In this document: positions 17,560 through 26,421 of the stretch, one piece after another | Layout: each line of letters opens with the position of its first letter | Numbering within the stretch: the stretch's first letter is position 1 | Origin: Acetobacteraceae bacterium | GTDB lineage: Bacteria > Pseudomonadota > Alphaproteobacteria > Acetobacterales > Acetobacteraceae | Direction of reading: 5' to 3' | Length of the DNA stretch: 30,669 nt | Assembly (NCBI GenBank): GCA_003506895.1 | Contig: DNXO01000098.1 | Coordinates: forward strand, 53,698 to 84,366 | The notes under the pieces: model-generated | What the model was told of the DNA's origin: nothing | Databases searched by the model: none | What the model saw: only the letters and a program-made list of their open reading frames with translations | Made by a program: the position numbers and the translations under genes

Positions 17560-18267
17560 TCAGGGAGGCGATGGCCCCCTGCGCTCCGCGCCCGCGCGCT
17601 GGCCGATAGCTGCTTCGCCAAACCCGCATTGCTTCAGCGCGGCCAACATGTGCGGCGGCGGCGGTGCCGTGGCGTCCACGGGCGGGTCCAACGGGAGATG
17701 GATCGCTCTGGCCAGCAGGTGCAGTCCGCCGCCGGCGGTTCCGTATCGCTCGTCCCCCAGGATCGGGGTTCCCAACACCGTGCAGTGCACACGGATCTGA
17801 TGGGTGCGTCCGGTCCGGGGGCGCATTTCCAGCCAGGTGCGATCCTTCGCTCGGCCCAACACCCGCCATTCCGTAACCGCGCTCTGGCCGGCGTTACGAT
17901 CCACCGTCATCCGCCATCCCGCCGAGGTCGAGGTCGTTCGCAGTAGCGGCGCGTCGATCACCCCGTTTTCGCCCGCGACATCGCCCTGAACCACGGCCCA
18001 ATAGGTCTTGCGGGCGCGCCCGGTGGCGAACAAGGCCTGGGCTTCCAGCAAGGCCGCCCGCCGCAGCGCGACAACCAGGCAACCCGAGGTGTCGGCATCG
18101 AGCCGGTGGACAAGCCACGGACCATCTTTCCGGCGGGACAGAATGGGAAACCAGTCCTCGATGCTTCGCCCACCCGACGGACCGGCATGAACCGGCAGCC
18201 CCGCCGGCTTATCGAGCACGACAAATCGCTGGTCCTTGAACAATACAGTGGGTAGGGCTGGCACCAT
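17560..18267 (-). CDS. RluA-family RNA pseudouridine synthase
   Basis: This enzyme converts uridine to pseudouridine in rRNA or tRNA. It has 235 residues without an S4 domain, similar to the RluA/TruC size class. The catalytic motif HRLDADTSG is at 54-62 with Asp57 as the catalytic residue; VVLDKPAGLPVHAG precedes it and RPRTGRTHQIRVH follows, all characteristic. The last ~15 residues (RAGAERRGPSPP) look like a non-conserved tail. ATG at 18267 gives the family's normal N-terminus. The target base cannot be predicted from sequence alone. Confidence 0.92.
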   Translation of the reverse strand: MVPALPTVLFKDQRFVVLDKPAGLPVHAGPSGGRSIEDWFPILSRRKDGPWLVHRLDADTSGCLVVALRRAALLEAQALFATGRARKTYWAVVQGDVAGENGVIDAPLLRTTSTSAGWRMTVDRNAGQSAVTEWRVLGRAKDRTWLEMRPRTGRTHQIRVHCTVLGTPILGDERYGTAGGGLHLLARAIHLPLDPPVDATAPPPPHMLAALKQCGFGEAAIGQRAGAERRGPSPP

Positions 18268-18373
18268 GTCGCTGACCTAATGGTCATATCCGTTTGTCCG
18301 CAACAAGGTCGCGGCCTTTGGCCGGCGGGCCTGTTTGGGCTAAAGAGTGGGCAACGCCAAGGGGAAACAGTCC

Positions 18374-19573
18374 ATGAAGATCGCCCACATCGAAACCTTC
18401 CTGTTCGACCCCGGAACCGCCAAGAACCTGCTGTTTTGCCGGGTAGAGACCGAAAGCGGGGTCCACGGCTGGGGGGAGGCCTACGTGACCCCCGGCAAGG
18501 AAAAGGTCATCCAGCATCTGCTGCACGACCTGTCGAAATACATGATCGGCCGTGACGCCTTCAGCATCCGCCATACCGCGCAGGTTGTGTTCGAGGACTT
18601 CGCCATGCGCCGCACCTCCTTGGACCTGATGTCGGCGTGGAGCGCGATCGAGATCGCCATGTGGGACATCGTCGCCAAGAACGCCGGGCAGCCGCTGTAC
18701 AACATCCTGGGCGGCGCCTCGCGCGAACGGGTGAAGGTCTATGCCAACGGCTGGTCCAGCGGGTCGGAGAGTATCGGGCAGAATGTCCAGCGTGCCCTGG
18801 CGGTCAAGGCGCAGGGCTACACCGCGCTGAAATGGGACCCGTTCCCCGGCCCATGGCGCAGCTTCATCCATCGCGAGGACGAAGATCACGTCGTGAACTA
18901 CGTCCGCCAGATGCGCGAGGCGCTGGGGCCCGAATTCACCCTGCTGGTGGAGGTCCATCGCCGCCTGGCGCCGATGCACGCCATCCGCATCGGCCGGCGC
19001 ATCGCCGAATACGACATCGGCTGGTACGAAGAACCCTGCCTGTGCGACAACATCGAACTGGTGGCCGAGGTGCGGCGCGCCCTGCCGATGCCGATCGTGA
19101 CCGGGGAGGCGATCTATTCCAAGGAGAGCTTCGCCCAGGCGCTGGCGGCCCGAGCGGCGGATATCATCAACCCGGATATCTGCAATTGCGGGGGTGTGTC
19201 CGCGATGCTGGATATCGCCGCGATGGCGCAGCCGCACGCGGTGGCGATTTCGCCGCACAACTACAACTCCACCCTGGTCGGGCTTGCCGCCACGGTGCAG
19301 CTCTCGGCGATGATCCCGAACTTCTGGATCGCCGAATGCTTCATCAACCTGAAGCCGGCCTGTGACGAGATCGCCGTTGTCCCGCTGACCGTGCAGGACG
19401 GCTTTGTCGATCTCCCTATCACACCCGGGATCGGCATCGACCTGGACGTCGGTAAGTTGCGGGCGAAACCATACCGCGACATGGGAACCAAGGCGGGCAA
19501 GGGACTGCGCGCCTACACCGAGGAGTTTCCGCGCAAGCACTATACGGTCGCGCCGACCCGCACCGGCTTCTGA
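18374..19573 (+). CDS. Mandelate racemase/muconate lactonizing enzyme family protein (acid-sugar dehydratase-like)
   Basis: This enolase-superfamily enzyme abstracts a proton next to a carboxylate; many relatives dehydrate sugar acids. It has 399 residues from ATG 18374, preceded by AAGGGG at 9 bases; an upstream in-frame start at 18347 would add nine residues. The capping domain (1-~115) ends with WDIVAKNAGQPLYNILGG. Barrel residues: Lys153 in ALKWDPF, Glu193 and His195 in VEVHRR, Glu219/220 in WYEEP, Glu245 in VTGEAIYS, Asp268 in NPDICNCGG and His295 in SPHNYNS. This is the layout of the galactonate dehydratase-like branch (metal ligands at the ends of three strands plus two histidines), with Glu where Asp is common at 193. 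An MFS gene follows 15 bases downstream. Confidence 0.9.
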   Translation: MKIAHIETFLFDPGTAKNLLFCRVETESGVHGWGEAYVTPGKEKVIQHLLHDLSKYMIGRDAFSIRHTAQVVFEDFAMRRTSLDLMSAWSAIEIAMWDIVAKNAGQPLYNILGGASRERVKVYANGWSSGSESIGQNVQRALAVKAQGYTALKWDPFPGPWRSFIHREDEDHVVNYVRQMREALGPEFTLLVEVHRRLAPMHAIRIGRRIAEYDIGWYEEPCLCDNIELVAEVRRALPMPIVTGEAIYSKESFAQALAARAADIINPDICNCGGVSAMLDIAAMAQPHAVAISPHNYNSTLVGLAATVQLSAMIPNFWIAECFINLKPACDEIAVVPLTVQDGFVDLPITPGIGIDLDVGKLRAKPYRDMGTKAGKGLRAYTEEFPRKHYTVAPTRTGF

Positions 19574-19588
19574 CCGAGCGACCATCCG

Positions 19589-20800
19589 ATGAACGACTAC
19601 CGCGCCCTGCTGCGCGCACCGCGCTTCCGCGCCTTCTGGCTGGCTCTGCTGGCCGCCAACCTGGGAAGCTGGTGCGTGATTGCCACGCTGCCGATCCTGG
19701 TGGCGCAGCGGTATGGCGCCGGGATGGTACTGGTCCTGAGCCTGGGTCTGCGGATCGTGCCGAAGGTGCTGCTGGCGCCGCTGGCGGGCGGGCTGCTGCG
19801 GCGCTTTGGGCCCGCCAGGGTTGCCAGTTCGGCGATGGTGGCAATGGCGGTGCTGACCGCGGGGCTGCCCTGGTGCGACAACCTGATCCTGTTTCAGGCG
19901 GTGATCGGGGCCATCGGCACGATCGACCTGTTCATCAATCCGGGCCTGCTGGCGCTGCGTGGCGCCGTCACCCCGGCGGGGCTGTCGATGGCCGGCAACA
20001 CGATGTTCTCGGTCGCCGACAGGGCTGCGAAGGTGGCGGGGCCAGCATTGGGCGGAGTGCTGGTGTTGGCAGGCTTTGCCCCCGCGTTCGCCGTGTTCGC
20101 CGCTATGACCGCACTGGCGGCGATCCCGATCGCCCGCTTCTCCGCGCCCCCGGATGCGCGCGCTGCCGACGCCCGGTCCGGTAGCCTTACCGGCTTTGTG
20201 CGGATCATTCGCGCCGACCGTCAGATCGTCGGGCTGCTGATAGCCTCCGTCACCTATATGGTGATGCTGGGCGGGTTGCGGCCGTTTCTGTTCTGGGCCA
20301 ACCGCGACTGGTTCGGGGCGTCCGACACCGCCTGGACCGGGCTGCTGGTTGCCCAGGGGGCGGGGGCGCTGATCGGCGCCGTTGTCTCCGCCCTGTTCGT
20401 CGGGCGTTTCCTGCGCGGCATGAGCGCCTATACCCTGACCATGCTGACCGGGATCATGGAGGGCGCGGTCCATCTGCTGCTGCTGTTCGCGCAGAACAGC
20501 GCCCAGGCCATCTTGATCCTGGCGCTGGCGGGGATACCGGAGATCATCTCCACCTCCGCCTGGTTCACCGCGATGCAGGAACGTCTGGCCCCGGCGCAAC
20601 AGGCGCTGTTCTTCACGTTCGCGGCGCCGATGTGGGACTTGTTCTTCGCGCTGGGGATCGCCTCGGCCGGGCTGCATGCGCGGGGCGTGCTGTCGCTGTC
20701 CAGCTACTGGGCGCTGGTGTCCCTGATCGCGACCGTGCCGCTGATCCCGTTGCTGGGGCGGGGAGCGGCCGCGTCGCGGGCGGGTTGGCCGAGGGACTGA
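19589..20800 (+). CDS. MFS transporter
   Basis: This is a 403-residue protein with about 12 hydrophobic helices, organised like the MFS_3/enterobactin-exporter type: the N-terminus RAPRFRAFWLALLAANLGSW is typical, and the loop GGLLRRFGPARV between helices 2 and 3 resembles the MFS signature. A polar loop around 190-205 separates the halves. The gene begins 15 bases after the dehydratase-like gene, so the two are probably co-transcribed. The branch often exports compounds, so coupling to sugar acid use is not certain; it could also be an importer. Confidence 0.87.
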   Translation: MNDYRALLRAPRFRAFWLALLAANLGSWCVIATLPILVAQRYGAGMVLVLSLGLRIVPKVLLAPLAGGLLRRFGPARVASSAMVAMAVLTAGLPWCDNLILFQAVIGAIGTIDLFINPGLLALRGAVTPAGLSMAGNTMFSVADRAAKVAGPALGGVLVLAGFAPAFAVFAAMTALAAIPIARFSAPPDARAADARSGSLTGFVRIIRADRQIVGLLIASVTYMVMLGGLRPFLFWANRDWFGASDTAWTGLLVAQGAGALIGAVVSALFVGRFLRGMSAYTLTMLTGIMEGAVHLLLLFAQNSAQAILILALAGIPEIISTSAWFTAMQERLAPAQQALFFTFAAPMWDLFFALGIASAGLHARGVLSLSSYWALVSLIATVPLIPLLGRGAAASRAGWPRD

Positions 20801-20870
20801 CGCACCGGCGGGTGAATTTGGTGGTTCAGGCACGTTGTCCGTGGCTTGCGGTGCTGGCAGAGGGAAAGGT

Positions 20871-20900
20871 GTGGATGGCTGGCCTTTGCCCGGCATGACG
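20871..20900. repeat. Possible degenerate intergenic palindromic repeat
   Basis: The stretch GTGGATGGCTGGCC-TTTG-CCCGGCATGACG is an imperfect inverted repeat of a type often scattered between genes in alphaproteobacteria (GGATGGCCGGG...CCCGGCCATGACG). It lies between the convergent ends of the MFS and amidohydrolase genes. Only one copy is in the window, so repetition cannot be shown here. Confidence 0.25.
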
Positions 20901-20997
20901 GTTTCTACCGAAGGTGCGTCCGCTGGAGCGGCTATTTCGCCGTAGTTCCTGAGCCCCCCGCACGGGACGCCTCGGCTGTGACGAGAGAAAATGGGCG

Positions 20998-22707
20998 TCA
21001 ACGGGGGCTGGTTTTAGCCCCCCGCACTAGACGGCCGGGGAGCGCGCCCGTCGCCATTCCCTCGCGGCTGACGACCGCGCCGGACAGGATCGTGGCCGAA
21101 TATCCATCCGCCTGCTGGATCAGGCGGCGGCCGCCGGACGGCAGATCGTAAACCACGCGCGGCTTACGCAACCGCAGACGGTCATAGTCGATGATGTTCA
21201 GGTCTGCCTTGAAACCCGCCGCGACCACGCCGCGATCCATCAGCCCCATCGCCACGGCCGAGTCACGGGTGATCCGCTTCACCGCCCACGGCAGCCCGAA
21301 CGTCTCGCCGCGCACCCGGTCCCGCGTCCAGTGCGTCAGCATCGAGGTGATGGCGCTGGCGTCGCACAAAATCCCGACATGCGCGCCGCCGTCGCCAAGC
21401 CCGACGATCGTGGCGTCGTGCGTCAGCATGTCATGCACGGTGTCCAGATTGCCGTATGTATAGTTCGACAGCGGCCGGTAGAACAACGCCTTTCCATTGT
21501 CCTCAAGCAACAAATCGTATGCCAGGTCGGCCGGATCGCGGCCCGCTCGCGCCGCTTGCGCCGCGATGCCGGATTCGGGCGACGGTTCGTAATCCGGAGT
21601 TTCTGTCAGTGGAAAAATGCGATCCCAGCGCGACACACGTCTTGCAAGCAGGCGATCCTCGCATGGTTCGGCTAGTATCCGATCGCGTAACGATGGGTCG
21701 CGGAGTGCGGCGATTTTCTGTTCGAACGGCAGGTCCGCGATCGCATCGAAACTGGGGCGCCCGAGGAATGGATTTTGCGAAATCTCGAAACCCAGTAGTA
21801 TCCCAGTCGCGCGCGTCAGCACCTGGCCAAGCATATCGACACCGGACGCATTCGCTTCCGCGATCCAGCCCATGATCCGCCGCCACTCCTCTGGCTTACT
21901 GTCGCGTTGCAGGATGGTGGTGGTCAGCTTCCGTCCGGCGGCTTCGGTCAGCCGCCGCAGCATGGCGAATTCGGGTTCGGCGTCGTCGAAATCGCTGATC
22001 ACCTGCAGCCACCCCGCGTCGATCCGCTTCAACGCTCGGGCGACCGCCATCAGTTCGGCTTCCTCGGCCTTCAGCGTTGGGATCAGGTCGCCGGCCTTGG
22101 TCTTGTGATTGATCGTGCGGGAGGTCGAGAACCCCAGCGCGCCGGCCTTGATCCCCTCCGCCGCGATCTTGGCCATGGCGGCGGAATCAGCCTCGGTCGC
22201 CGGTTCGCGATCCACGCCGCGCTGACCCATGACATAGACCCGCACCGCCGCGTGCGGCACCTGGGTGGCGATATCCAGGTCGTAGGGCCGGCTTTCCAGC
22301 GCATCCAAATAGTCGGGGAATGACAGCCAGTTCCAGGGCAGCCCCTCGGTCAGGACCGGTTCGGGGATGTCTTCCACGCCCTCCATCAGGCGCACCAGCA
22401 TGTCCCGCTGCTCCGGCCGGCAGGGGGCGAACCCGACACCGCAGTTGCCGATCAGCGTGGTGGTGACGCCGTGCCAGGAGGATGGGGTGATCCGGCTGCT
22501 CCATGTCGCCTGTGCGTCGTAATGGGAGTGTGGATCGACGAAGCCGGGGGTGACGATCTGCCCCTTGGCGTCGATTTCTTCCTTGCCTCGGCTGGTGATT
22601 GTCCCGATCGCGGCGATACGGCCGTTTTCGATGGCGATGTCGGCCTGATACGGGGTGGCGCCGGTGCCGTCGATGATGGTCCCATTGCGGATGACGATGT
22701 CGGTCAT
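20998..22707 (-). CDS. N-acyl-D-amino-acid deacylase family amidohydrolase
   Basis: This metal-dependent hydrolase of the amidohydrolase superfamily, D-aminoacylase branch, likely cleaves an N-acyl or cyclic amide bond. It has 569 residues from ATG 22707, which has a good GGAGGAA upstream; the frame extends to 22761 without conserved sequence. Metal and catalytic motifs: HSH at 60-62 (VDPHSHYD), Cys89 in GNCGVGFAP (the bridging cysteine of D-aminoacylases), and GDGGAHVGILCDAS with the catalytic Asp. The C-terminal beta-sandwich is completed by GFKADLNIIDYDRLRLRKP and GRLVRG. The natural substrate is unknown. It lies 92 bases downstream of the unrecognised 234-residue gene on the same strand. 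Confidence 0.9.
   Translation of the reverse strand: MTDIVIRNGTIIDGTGATPYQADIAIENGRIAAIGTITSRGKEEIDAKGQIVTPGFVDPHSHYDAQATWSSRITPSSWHGVTTTLIGNCGVGFAPCRPEQRDMLVRLMEGVEDIPEPVLTEGLPWNWLSFPDYLDALESRPYDLDIATQVPHAAVRVYVMGQRGVDREPATEADSAAMAKIAAEGIKAGALGFSTSRTINHKTKAGDLIPTLKAEEAELMAVARALKRIDAGWLQVISDFDDAEPEFAMLRRLTEAAGRKLTTTILQRDSKPEEWRRIMGWIAEANASGVDMLGQVLTRATGILLGFEISQNPFLGRPSFDAIADLPFEQKIAALRDPSLRDRILAEPCEDRLLARRVSRWDRIFPLTETPDYEPSPESGIAAQAARAGRDPADLAYDLLLEDNGKALFYRPLSNYTYGNLDTVHDMLTHDATIVGLGDGGAHVGILCDASAITSMLTHWTRDRVRGETFGLPWAVKRITRDSAVAMGLMDRGVVAAGFKADLNIIDYDRLRLRKPRVVYDLPSGGRRLIQQADGYSATILSGAVVSREGMATGALPGRLVRGAKTSPR
21003..21022 (-). terminator. Hairpin spanning the 3' end of the amidohydrolase gene
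   Basis: A 7-base perfect stem (GGGGGCT and AGCCCCC) with a 6-base loop lies within the last codons of the gene, three bases before its stop. In the minus direction it is followed, after the stop, by CATTTTCTC rather than a solid T-run. It may act as a weak transcription end for the minus-strand gene or for the convergent MFS gene. Confidence 0.35.
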
Positions 22708-22799
22708 GGTCTGGTTCCTCCGGTTGGGAGGAAGCCTGCCGCGTACCGGAGCCGACTGCAAATGCCGGGCGGCCGGGCGGGTGGAATTTCCAGGCTATA

Positions 22800-23504
22800 T
22801 CAGGCTGATCGTTGCTGGGCGGCTCGCTGTATCCCGTTGTTCGCGCGTGCTGCTCCGGCGGTTGGCCAAGTTTGCGCGGCGGAGCGGGGATCGGGCGCGC
22901 GGAGGGCGGCGGTGATCAGAGCGCTGACGCTGGCCGGCGTGGCGGGTTGGGGCGAAGGCCGTCTCGCTGGCGTCTCGTGTCCCGTGGTGTGGGACTTTTC
23001 GCTGCTTTTTGAGGGTTTCTCGGCCGGCGCGGCCGCTGGGATTTGGGGCTGTAGGGGTATCGCGTCCAGCATGGCTTCGGCGGCGACGTGGCGGGTCCAT
23101 TCGTCGGTGTCGGCGGCGTTGTCGGTTGCCTCTCGCTTGCGGCGCTGCTGCTGTTCCCGCAGTAAGTGGCTGTGGGCGGCCAGCGAGGTGCGGACCATCG
23201 CACTGTATTGGGCGTTCAGTTTGATCACCAGTTTGATGTCATCGGCGTGCAGGCGGATCAGGCGCATGACATCCTCGGCCTGGGCGCGGGCGGCGATGCA
23301 CTGGGCGGCGAGTTCGGCCTCGTTCGCGTTGACCGGGGCCAGGGCGGCGATCCGGGCGATGGCGGCGTGGTTGCGGGTGAGCCGTGCTTCCGGGGTGTCC
23401 GTTATGGGCGGGGGAAGCAGGGCGATGAGGGTGTGAATGAGATGGCGATAGGCCCGGGCTGGGAGGTCGAACGACGGGCTTGATGGCTGGGGTTGAGTTT
23501 CCAT
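22800..23504 (-). CDS. Unrecognised alanine-rich helical protein
   Basis: This is a 234-residue protein I cannot assign. Residues 1-40 contain FDLPARAYRHLIHTLIALLPPP; residues 45-130 are strongly helical (NANEAELAAQCIAARAQAEDVMRLIR..., ending in the charged LREQQQRRKREA), suggesting a helical bundle or coiled coil. The tail from ~150 is rich in proline, alanine, serine and charged residues and looks disordered. There is no signal peptide or membrane segment. The ATG at 23504 lies 6 bases after a good -10 element, with no ribosome binding site, hinting at a leaderless transcript. It resembles, in style, orphan proteins common in Acetobacteraceae genomes, but that is an impression. Confidence 0.65.
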   Translation of the reverse strand: METQPQPSSPSFDLPARAYRHLIHTLIALLPPPITDTPEARLTRNHAAIARIAALAPVNANEAELAAQCIAARAQAEDVMRLIRLHADDIKLVIKLNAQYSAMVRTSLAAHSHLLREQQQRRKREATDNAADTDEWTRHVAAEAMLDAIPLQPQIPAAAPAEKPSKSSEKSHTTGHETPARRPSPQPATPASVSALITAALRAPDPRSAAQTWPTAGAARANNGIQRAAQQRSA

Positions 23505-23510
23505 TGCGGT

Positions 23511-23539
23511 TCATTATCAGATAATAGGAATATAGTCAA
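23511..23539 (-). promoter_or_regulatory. Sigma-70-like promoter abutting the start of the 234-residue gene
   Basis: On the minus strand TTGACT (23534-23539) and TAATGA (23511-23516) are separated by exactly 17 bases in an AT-rich patch that stands out from the GC-rich surroundings. Only 6 bases separate the -10 element from the ATG at 23504, which would place the transcription start at or beside the A of the ATG. Confidence 0.45.
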
Positions 23540-23972
23540 TATTGTTCCCAATTCGGAGGGATGGGCGGATGACACGCCGACTTGGTTTCCCGGCTGACGT
23601 CCGCACTGACGGCGGCTGTTGATTGCGCGGACCGGCCCGTGTCCAGCCGTTTGGCTATCGAGTGCCCGCAGGGGCGGAGTAACGAAGGGCCTTGGACGCT
23701 GCCCGGCGCTTAGACCGCGGCTATCGCCGCCATGCTCGATAAGCCTGAAACCGCCGTTCCAGAGCCGCCCGCGAAATTGGATGTACCGTACTGACCAGAT
23801 AGTGGATAAAGTCCTTGATTTGGTGTGCCGGTTCACCCGACCGCAAGGATGCTTCTATCGGGATCGGACCACTGGCGACCACGAAAACGAAGCATGATTT
23901 CGATTCAGGCTCCGAGGGCCAATAAAAGCATTTCACAAAATCAAAAACCGTATTTGAACATTCGAGTTTTCT
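23540..23972. other. Intergenic stretch without a recognisable gene
   Basis: From the promoter upstream of the 234-residue gene to the stop of the alpha/beta hydrolase, no frame shows a recognisable protein. A minus-strand frame of 71 codons (23721-23936) and shorter plus-strand frames are open, but none has a ribosome binding site or a familiar motif. The end nearest the hydrolase (about 23900-23970) is AT-rich without a clear hairpin. Confidence 0.5.
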
Positions 23973-25766
23973 TCAGCAGGTGAAGTGCTCGGCATCCTCC
24001 TTTAGGAGTAACCGGTCTGCAACCAGCGCAGCGGTCACTGTTCGTATTGCTTCTGCGTCAGAACCGTTGGGATAGCGCACCCGCACCGAAGGCCGGGAAT
24101 CCCCCGCCCTGTCCGCCTCGGTTTCGGAAAACGCGAGGAACGTCCCGTCGCGGTCCGCAAGCTCACCGTCGGGGTAGGGGGGCTTATACAGGTTCCATCC
24201 TAGAAACGTCCCCTTCGGTACGGCGATGTCAGGCAGCCGTATCCCGGCGATCTCATTCCCATCCGCATCCACCCGCGGCACCAGCGCGCCATAGGATTTT
24301 GAGGCAGGATGCGGATCGGTCCAATCCCCGAGCGGGGAAACATCATTTGCCGCATGCGGCCGCACAAAACCCGGTATCGCCGGAAACGCCACCCGATCCG
24401 CCGTCACCAGCGTGCCGTCATCAATCCGAGGCACCCGGCTATCCGGCGGCAACCGCCCCGAAACCACCCACTCATCCAACGCCACCAGCAGCGCTCGGAT
24501 GGCCGGCATCGGGTCGTGCCAGTTCCGTGGATATACGCACGGTCCGTTATCCCGAGGCATCCCGGCCTTGCCGCCATGCTGCGTCCCCGCCACCAGATAC
24601 GCCCGCACATTCGCCGGCAGTGCTGCGTCGCTTTCTCCCAGCGCATCGGTATGCAGAAGCGAGGCACCCTTCTGCCAGTACTCCGTCGATGTATTCGTCT
24701 CGATCAACAAAGGATCCGTCGTATCCCCGCGCATCAACGCGCCGGAACGCCCCGTGACAGGGTCATCCATCGGCGCCGAGGAATGCGGGAATTCAACCTC
24801 GGGGAAGTCATGATCCTCATGCCACGTTCGCGTCCGGAATGGCTGTCCGAAGGGTGTGTTGTGGAACACCCGTCCGATGCCAGCGACATGCGTGAACACG
24901 CCATCGAACACGCGCCGGCCGTCCTCGTCGGCATTGAAGCCTTGCGCGATATGGTCGCGTAAGTAACGACCGGCCTGGGAAATCCCGAAAGCCAAGGTAT
25001 GGGTCACGGGGCGCCCGAGCAATTCGGTGCCGTGATGCCGGATGGAGCTGACGATGTCGCGGGTCGCGGCGAAGCCGATCCCCAGGACGGGCGGCTTTGT
25101 CGCGGTGTAGCGGACCTCATAGATCGAACCCGTCTCGATTGGCGCAAGGGGCCGCACCGTCCGTTGATCCAGCATGTCCGACGCTACTGGAACCCGGGCC
25201 GCCATCTGGGTCCGCCGCACGGTGACGGAGGCCGGTCCGACCGCCTCGTAGGCCAGCTTGAACGCTTCGTGGACGCCCAGGCGCGTGCCTGAGACGAATT
25301 CCTCGCGGATCGGCTGGGTGAAGTCGTCGATCGCCGGCACATCCAGGGACAATCCCGTTGCCTTCGGCGCACCCGGATCCCAGCCGGACCACAACAGCGA
25401 AAAGCCGAGCCGCAGCGGTAATGCGTTGCCCAGGTCTGCCGGCTTTACCGGGTGATTTCCGACTGCCCCGGCGCAGAGGTTGTTGAACAGCATGATCCGG
25501 CCGCGGTTGTTTACCTCGTACAGCAGCCGCCCATTGCCCTTCGCCGCATCCGCCGGCCGCAGCAGGATGAAATCGGTCCGATACGATACCATTCCGTTCG
25601 TATCGTGGGGCGCCTTGTCCAGAAGGGCGATCGCCTGGTTGGCGGGATGGTTCGGGTCCAGCAGACCGGACGCCACGCCGTCGATCCGTTCATAGGCACC
25701 TGCATCGCCGAACAACGCCCCGCCAACGAACGCAGCGCGGGTCTTGATTTCGATGCCGGTGATCAT
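23973..25766 (-). CDS. Alpha/beta hydrolase domain-containing protein (large, PF20091-like)
   Basis: This is a 597-residue cytoplasmic hydrolase (no signal peptide) of a large alpha/beta hydrolase type with an extended N-terminal beta-rich region. The nucleophile elbow is GISQAG with Ser263, in LAFGISQAGRYLRDHI; this GxSxAGR.LR form is typical of the family. The N-terminus (GDAGAYERIDGVASGLLDPNHP) and YEVNNRGRIMLFNN are further family marks. C-terminal segments GTQHGG and IRALLVALDEWV could hold the acid and histidine, but I cannot assign them firmly. The ATG overlaps the CoA-transferase B stop by four bases (ATGA), so it is translated with the CoA-transferase and probably acts in the same pathway, for instance on an ester or lactone intermediate. 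Confidence 0.85.
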   Translation of the reverse strand: MITGIEIKTRAAFVGGALFGDAGAYERIDGVASGLLDPNHPANQAIALLDKAPHDTNGMVSYRTDFILLRPADAAKGNGRLLYEVNNRGRIMLFNNLCAGAVGNHPVKPADLGNALPLRLGFSLLWSGWDPGAPKATGLSLDVPAIDDFTQPIREEFVSGTRLGVHEAFKLAYEAVGPASVTVRRTQMAARVPVASDMLDQRTVRPLAPIETGSIYEVRYTATKPPVLGIGFAATRDIVSSIRHHGTELLGRPVTHTLAFGISQAGRYLRDHIAQGFNADEDGRRVFDGVFTHVAGIGRVFHNTPFGQPFRTRTWHEDHDFPEVEFPHSSAPMDDPVTGRSGALMRGDTTDPLLIETNTSTEYWQKGASLLHTDALGESDAALPANVRAYLVAGTQHGGKAGMPRDNGPCVYPRNWHDPMPAIRALLVALDEWVVSGRLPPDSRVPRIDDGTLVTADRVAFPAIPGFVRPHAANDVSPLGDWTDPHPASKSYGALVPRVDADGNEIAGIRLPDIAVPKGTFLGWNLYKPPYPDGELADRDGTFLAFSETEADRAGDSRPSVRVRYPNGSDAEAIRTVTAALVADRLLLKEDAEHFTC

Positions 25767-26410
25767 GCCCAGTACAGTTCCGCCTCGCTACGTTCCTGCA
25801 ATTCGCGCCTTGTCAGGCCTTCGACCATGTCCAGCACCACGAACCCGCGATCGGCGACCTCCAGAACGGCGATGTCTGTATAGACACGTTTCACCACACC
25901 TTTCGCGGTCAAGGGATAGGAACACGCCCGCCGGATACGAGACTCGCCGCTGCCCTTGGTGTTGTGTTCCATCGCCACCCACAGTCGCTTCGCCCCGATC
26001 GCCAGGTCCATCGCCCCGCCGACCTGCTTGGTCGGGTCGTCCGCCTTGCGGGCCCAGTTCGCGATGTCGCCGTTCTCCGCCACTTCGAACGCGCCCAGAA
26101 CGCACAGGTCCAGATGGCCACCCCGAGCGATGGCGAAGCTGTCGGCGTGGTGCACGAACGATCCGCCGGTCCGCAGGGTGATATGTTGCGTTCCAGCATT
26201 GACCAGATACGGGTTGATCTTGTCCGGTTCGGGCGCCGGGCCGGCGCCGATCACGCCGTTCTCCGAATGAAAAATCACCTCCCGGTCCACTGGCACATGA
26301 TCGGATACGCCGGTTGGAATGCCGATGCCCAGATTGACGAACCAGCCCTCGGGGATATCGCGGGCGATGCGTGCCGCGATGCCCACGCGGTCCAACGGTT
26401 TGAATGTCAT
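25763..26410 (-). CDS. CoA-transferase subunit B (3-oxoacid/3-oxoadipate type)
   Basis: This is the beta subunit of a family I CoA-transferase, which moves CoA from succinyl-CoA (or another donor) to an oxoacid. It has 215 residues, the normal length. The catalytic glutamate is Glu50 in IFHSENGVIGAGP, matching the family pattern; NLGIGIPTGV at about 26-35 and GGAMDLAIGAKRLWVAMEH further on are also characteristic. The open frame runs upstream to 26857, but the ATG at 26410 gives the correct N-terminus. It starts 11 bases after the A subunit and overlaps the hydrolase gene. Confidence 0.92.
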   Translation of the reverse strand: MTFKPLDRVGIAARIARDIPEGWFVNLGIGIPTGVSDHVPVDREVIFHSENGVIGAGPAPEPDKINPYLVNAGTQHITLRTGGSFVHHADSFAIARGGHLDLCVLGAFEVAENGDIANWARKADDPTKQVGGAMDLAIGAKRLWVAMEHNTKGSGESRIRRACSYPLTAKGVVKRVYTDIAVLEVADRGFVVLDMVEGLTRRELQERSEAELYWA

Positions 26411-26421
26411 GGCGGTCTCTC

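Noticed and set aside
17197..17946. 249-codon plus-strand frame opposite the pseudouridine synthase
   Set aside because: It is a shadow of the RluA-family gene with no support of its own.
18284..21001. 905-codon minus-strand frame opposite the dehydratase-like and MFS genes
   Set aside because: It is the longest open frame in the window but spans two well-supported genes and consists of Gln/Arg/His-rich shadow sequence.
23721..23936. 71-codon minus-strand frame between the 234-residue gene and the hydrolase
   Set aside because: No ribosome binding site, no recognisable family, and it is overlapped by other equally short frames.
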